NCBI GenBank assembly: GCA_022508635.1
Contig: JAFLUV010000085.1
Coordinates: forward strand, 1 to 8,314
Origin: Prevotellaceae bacterium
GTDB taxonomy: Bacteria > Bacteroidota > Bacteroidia > Bacteroidales > Bacteroidaceae
Direction: 5' to 3'
DNA: 8,314 nucleotides
Below the pieces are notes generated by a model. The model was not told where the DNA came from. It was given only the letters and a program-made list of their open reading frames with translations, and searched no databases. Below are positions 6,901 through 8,314 of this stretch, piece by piece (position 1 is the stretch's first letter; each line of letters begins with the position of its first letter). Made by a program: the position numbers and the translations under genes.

Positions 6901-7695
6901 CCGCAGAATATTATAATGTATGGTATTGACGAAGATGGTACGGAGACGCAGATCTCGACGAAGGTTCTGGCTTTTCTTTCACGCGGATGGCGGCTTACTT
7001 ATACGACTTCCACGACGAAGCTTTTCAGGCAATTCCGTCTTCAGGTCACTGAATCTGCCTCTTCATGCGTCCGTCTTGCAGAGCTTGAGCTCTATGGTGC
7101 TGCTATTGCCGAGGCGGAAGATTTGTGCTTCACGGCTCCTGCTTCTGTCGATGCTACTGCAATCGGCCTTGCAAGTACGGAGCTTATAGGGCGCATTAAT
7201 GACGGCAGCCGTACAACGTGCTACCATGCTGACTTTACGGAGCCTGTCAGCATCTTTGTGAACTATGACCAGCCTGTCCGTGTAAATGCTTACGGCATTA
7301 CTGCCAGCAAGAGCGAACCGACGCGCGATCCTGCAGACTGGATGCTGGAAGGTGACAATGGCGACGGCACATGGACGCTGCTCGACTGCCGTTCTGCGCA
7401 GAGTTTTTCCCAGCGATATGCCACGCAGTTCTATTGGATGGAGGAGGCCGGTCAGTACGAGAGATACCGGCTTACCGTCACGGCTACGGGCGGTGCTTCG
7501 CAGATTCAGATAGGGGAGCTCCAGCTGCTTTGCTTCGACGATGACGAGACTGCGATCCGCACGACGGCGGAGACGAGCCCGCGGCTGCGGGATGATGGCG
7601 TCTACGATATCAGCGGACGCAGGGTTTCCGACGGCAAGACGGACGGCCTGCGCCGTGGTATATATATAATAGGTGGAAGGAAGGTCGTCAAGTAG
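3913..7695 (+). CDS. Secreted multidomain GH76 alpha-1,6-mannanase with lectin, CBM6 and discoidin-like domains
   Basis: This is a 1260-residue exported glycan-degrading enzyme. Residues 1-22 form a signal peptide (MKKLSRFLSVLVFMVTTTSA) with no lipobox cysteine, so it is not a lipoprotein. Residues 24-168 look like a ricin-type beta-trefoil: three subrepeats end in tryptophans 64, 110 and 164. The GH76 catalytic domain (about 175-495) has NGGWWGDAEMFE, the adjacent aspartates 261-262 in YNEYNDDIAWM (the catalytic pair of the family), STYNQGTCLGAA and NFKGIMLRYI. GH76 enzymes cleave alpha-1,6-mannose backbones such as yeast mannan. A CBM6-like domain (530-663) follows, then four discoidin/F5-8-like domains (about 667-802, 808-927, 931-1062, 1065-1206), each with an (A)LVD..T-type start and most with a W/YRL..V...QLxG-type end. 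The tail (1228-1260, VYDISGRRV...GIYIIGGRKVVK) resembles T9SS-type C-terminal sorting segments. No SusC/D or mannosidase gene is adjacent here. The domain limits are approximate and the substrate is inferred. Confidence 0.9.
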   Translation: MKKLSRFLSVLVFMVTTTSAEAFEAGQTIRLVNRGKSVLVKNSSLDENENAVLWTETNVNSQRWTLSTKDDNTFFLTNDYTGLYLASLTSATSGTVGQTSRTAASSRGSWEFVPVEGTANQYYIYLNKTRRYALAAAVDATEGSNLTIVNTAASTSINPERITWTVEVVEPMAREFTKDKRDDMMEKWKARAYKQAGTGWVIGNGGWWGDAEMFEIVLDALETTGDQQYATMFENLYTNFIARNKGTWYQQGVSGYNEYNDDIAWMCIACIRAYLLTGVAKYRTTAKTNFDGMFRRADCYGNDLLQWKHSSTSKGTNSCINGPAAVCACYLAIAQADDSYYEKARKTYLAERNTLFEMSNGKPTGKVWDSYDQGSKTYNYWASTYNQGTCLGAAIMLYNHYGDQMFKDDADAIIKWSEANMANSKGIIHVCQTVNGDLTNFKGIMLRYIRKYAEDFNAPQHYDWIAKNANHAWNNRNSSGITSSAWLTKAEEDFKHLEGSEYKSFGNDGNMTCVSAAFNCHLGAVDSHDAYALNQAEDFNYVRNAPVVYSGNGDDDGGMVGGMKNNNYIGYRRVDFGTKAASHIDMRLQITLGATSVNVYLDHPDTKTGTLLCSIKGSELTALRTWDTMRKVINQPVTGVHDIYFVSSGTGQTSVNWWQFQSFNPVYADLTNGGGKVTTSLDAEGIEALVDDDLTTAFTANIEAGTETWVQYQSPSPMRIYGYQLFSGSIENGDARGWSLQASDDGEKWETLHTESDTTFSVRGERYFAEVPTTRDYTFYRLLFDNDDGQTQFSLSEWQLLGRCIDDYDLTASIETISDGYDALVDHIGETAFTAPITTTVKTAGNNALTAYSITVNAASKAPTSWKLEGLSTGTVWKVIDQQTDAVFPYDNCTNVYRVNSGTPYLYYRLTVSEEGSEITQWQLFGTPDYGASYADITEISSVKTSDGSDASALVDNDGATYSTISGDNLYWDIRTPLPVKLLGYSLVSADDAGLDPQNIIMYGIDEDGTETQISTKVLAFLSRGWRLTYTTSTTKLFRQFRLQVTESASSCVRLAELELYGAAIAEAEDLCFTAPASVDATAIGLASTELIGRINDGSRTTCYHADFTEPVSIFVNYDQPVRVNAYGITASKSEPTRDPADWMLEGDNGDGTWTLLDCRSAQSFSQRYATQFYWMEEAGQYERYRLTVTATGGASQIQIGELQLLCFDDDETAIRTTAETSPRLRDDGVYDISGRRVSDGKTDGLRRGIYIIGGRKVVK

Positions 7696-7749
7696 CCGGC
7701 GATAAGATACGGGCTCGTGAACTATGATTCGGCTGCGCGACGCACGGGA

Positions 7750-7792
7750 CTGAGGGAGATGCATGTGCATCGGGCGGCCGCATCTCGCTCAG
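7750..7792. repeat. Long inverted repeat between the GH76 gene and the OrfA-like gene
   Basis: Bases 7750-7762 pair with 7780-7792 over 13 positions with a single G-G mismatch (7755/7787), around a 17-base GC-rich loop; a smaller dyad (ATGCA..TGCAT, 7759-7770) overlaps the left arm and loop. It starts 55 bases after the GH76 stop codon and could end that transcript, but no T run follows on the plus strand, so it is not a standard intrinsic terminator. It could also belong to the transposase-like locus downstream. In the remaining 7696-7833 gap no TTTG/TAnnTTTG promoter is seen. Confidence 0.65.
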
Positions 7793-7833
7793 CATGAAGG
7801 GAATCAGACAACAGAACCAAAAGAATTAGCACT

Positions 7834-8130
7834 ATGGGAATAAGAAAGCGCTACACAGAGAAGTTCAAGAAAAAGGTTATTGAGGACTACATGAACTCGA
7901 CGATGTCGATGGGCGAGTGTGTACGGAAGCACGGCGTCGTCAACAGATCGTCGCTCTCCCGCTGGCTCCAGGAGAGCGGCTGCGAGCGAGCGTACTGGAG
8001 CTCCGAGGAGATGCGCATCAGGAGGATCAGGGAGAAGTGCGAGCAGGAGACCGAAGAGCTCCGCCAGAGAATACGCGAGCTGGAGCAGACCATCAGCGAG
8101 CTGCGGCAGAAACTTTCGGGGAAGGGCTGA
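7834..8130 (+). CDS. IS3-type OrfA-like HTH/leucine-zipper protein, solitary
   Basis: A 98-residue protein with the start typical of IS3-family OrfA and related HTH transposase subunits: RKRYTEKFKKKVIEDYMNSTMSMGECVRKHGV...SSLSRWLQ, a helix-turn-helix over about residues 5-48. The C-terminal half (about 57-95) is a charged coiled coil with leucine/isoleucine heptads (EELRQRIRELEQTISELRQKL), like the OrfA leucine zipper. In functional IS3 elements OrfA binds the element ends and is fused by -1 frameshift to OrfB, which carries the DDE catalytic domain. Here no slippery A-run is seen near the end, and the 184 bases downstream hold a tandem repeat array, not an OrfB start. It is therefore a remnant, or a domesticated/orphan DNA-binding protein. 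No Bacteroidota promoter consensus precedes it. The reading frame is intact and ends in a normal TGA. Confidence 0.8.
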   Translation: MGIRKRYTEKFKKKVIEDYMNSTMSMGECVRKHGVVNRSSLSRWLQESGCERAYWSSEEMRIRRIREKCEQETEELRQRIRELEQTISELRQKLSGKG

Positions 8131-8166
8131 GCGCGACCGCTGTCGCTCCGGCAATCCTGTCTTGAC

Positions 8167-8314
8167 TTCCCGGCGGCTTTGCGCGGACCTGCTGATGGCA
8201 TTGCGTCGTCTTCCCGGCGGCTTTGCGCGGACCTGCTGATGGCTTTGCGTCGTCTTCTTGGCGGATTTGTGCGGACTTGCTGCTGATTTTGCGCGGAATT
8301 TCTGACGACTTTGT
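8167..8314. repeat. 22-bp/44-bp tandem repeat array, running off the window
   Basis: Units of 44 bp start at 8167, 8211 and 8255, with a fourth begun at 8299. The first two differ at one of 44 positions; the third is clearly diverged. Each 44-mer is itself two related 22-mers that share a GGC(T/A)TTGCG-like core (for example CGGCTTTGCGCGGAC and TGGCATTGCGTCG), so there are nearly seven 22-bp copies in the window. A 44-bp period is not a multiple of three and frames across it are broken, so it is not coding. The array begins 36 bases after the OrfA-like stop codon; bases 8131-8166 show at most a very degenerate copy. The units are back to back with no unique spacers, so it is not CRISPR. Confidence 0.9.

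Noticed and set aside
7919..8239. Overlapping plus-strand frame of 106 residues as OrfB start
   Set aside because: It is an arginine/serine-rich shadow of the OrfA-like gene, has no DDE-type sequence and ends inside the tandem repeats.
8167..8314. Serial Bacteroidota promoters because of repeated TTTG
   Set aside because: The TTTG-to-TTTG distance is 22 bases and the TA of the -7 element is missing, so the spacing does not fit TTTG-N19-21-TAnnTTTG.

Overview
The window looks like chromosomal DNA from a member of the Bacteroidota, most likely a fairly GC-rich Prevotella or Bacteroides relative. Three independent clues support this. Three promoters match the Bacteroidota consensus (TTTG, 19-20 bases, TAnnTTTG). 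No start codon has an obvious Shine-Dalgarno sequence. The proteins belong to lineage-typical families: an HU-HIG type histone-like protein, a large U32 protein with a C-terminal cysteine cluster, and a secreted GH76 enzyme ending in a T9SS-like tail. The genus is inferred.

Left part (1-994). The 3' part of a tRNA-Gly(CCC) runs in from the left edge. It is followed by a strong hairpin that lies between it and a convergent HU-family DNA-binding protein gene on the minus strand. The long region upstream of that HU gene holds four palindromic 23-bp tandem repeats, placed downstream of its predicted promoter and so in its predicted 5' leader. The rest of the roughly 450-base intergenic region has no convincing gene and ends in the metA promoter.

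Centre (939-3821). metA and a U32-family gene form a two-gene operon with a 14-base overlap. MetA carries the full catalytic set and Glu111, which predicts acetyl-CoA as acyl donor. The U32 protein resembles the RlhA-type RNA hydroxylation factors more than a protease.

Right part (3822-7833). A well-placed promoter with an inverted repeat in its spacer drives a 1260-residue secreted multidomain protein: signal peptide, beta-trefoil lectin-like domain, GH76 alpha-1,6-mannanase domain with the Asp-Asp pair, CBM6-like domain, four discoidin-like domains and a short C-terminal sorting-like tail. No SusC/SusD pair or other mannan enzyme is in the window.

Right edge (7834-8314). A solitary IS3-type OrfA-like HTH/leucine-zipper protein lacks an OrfB. 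It is followed after 36 bases by a 22-bp/44-bp tandem repeat array that runs off the window. The two repeat arrays (576-664 and 8167-8314) are the least explained structures here.
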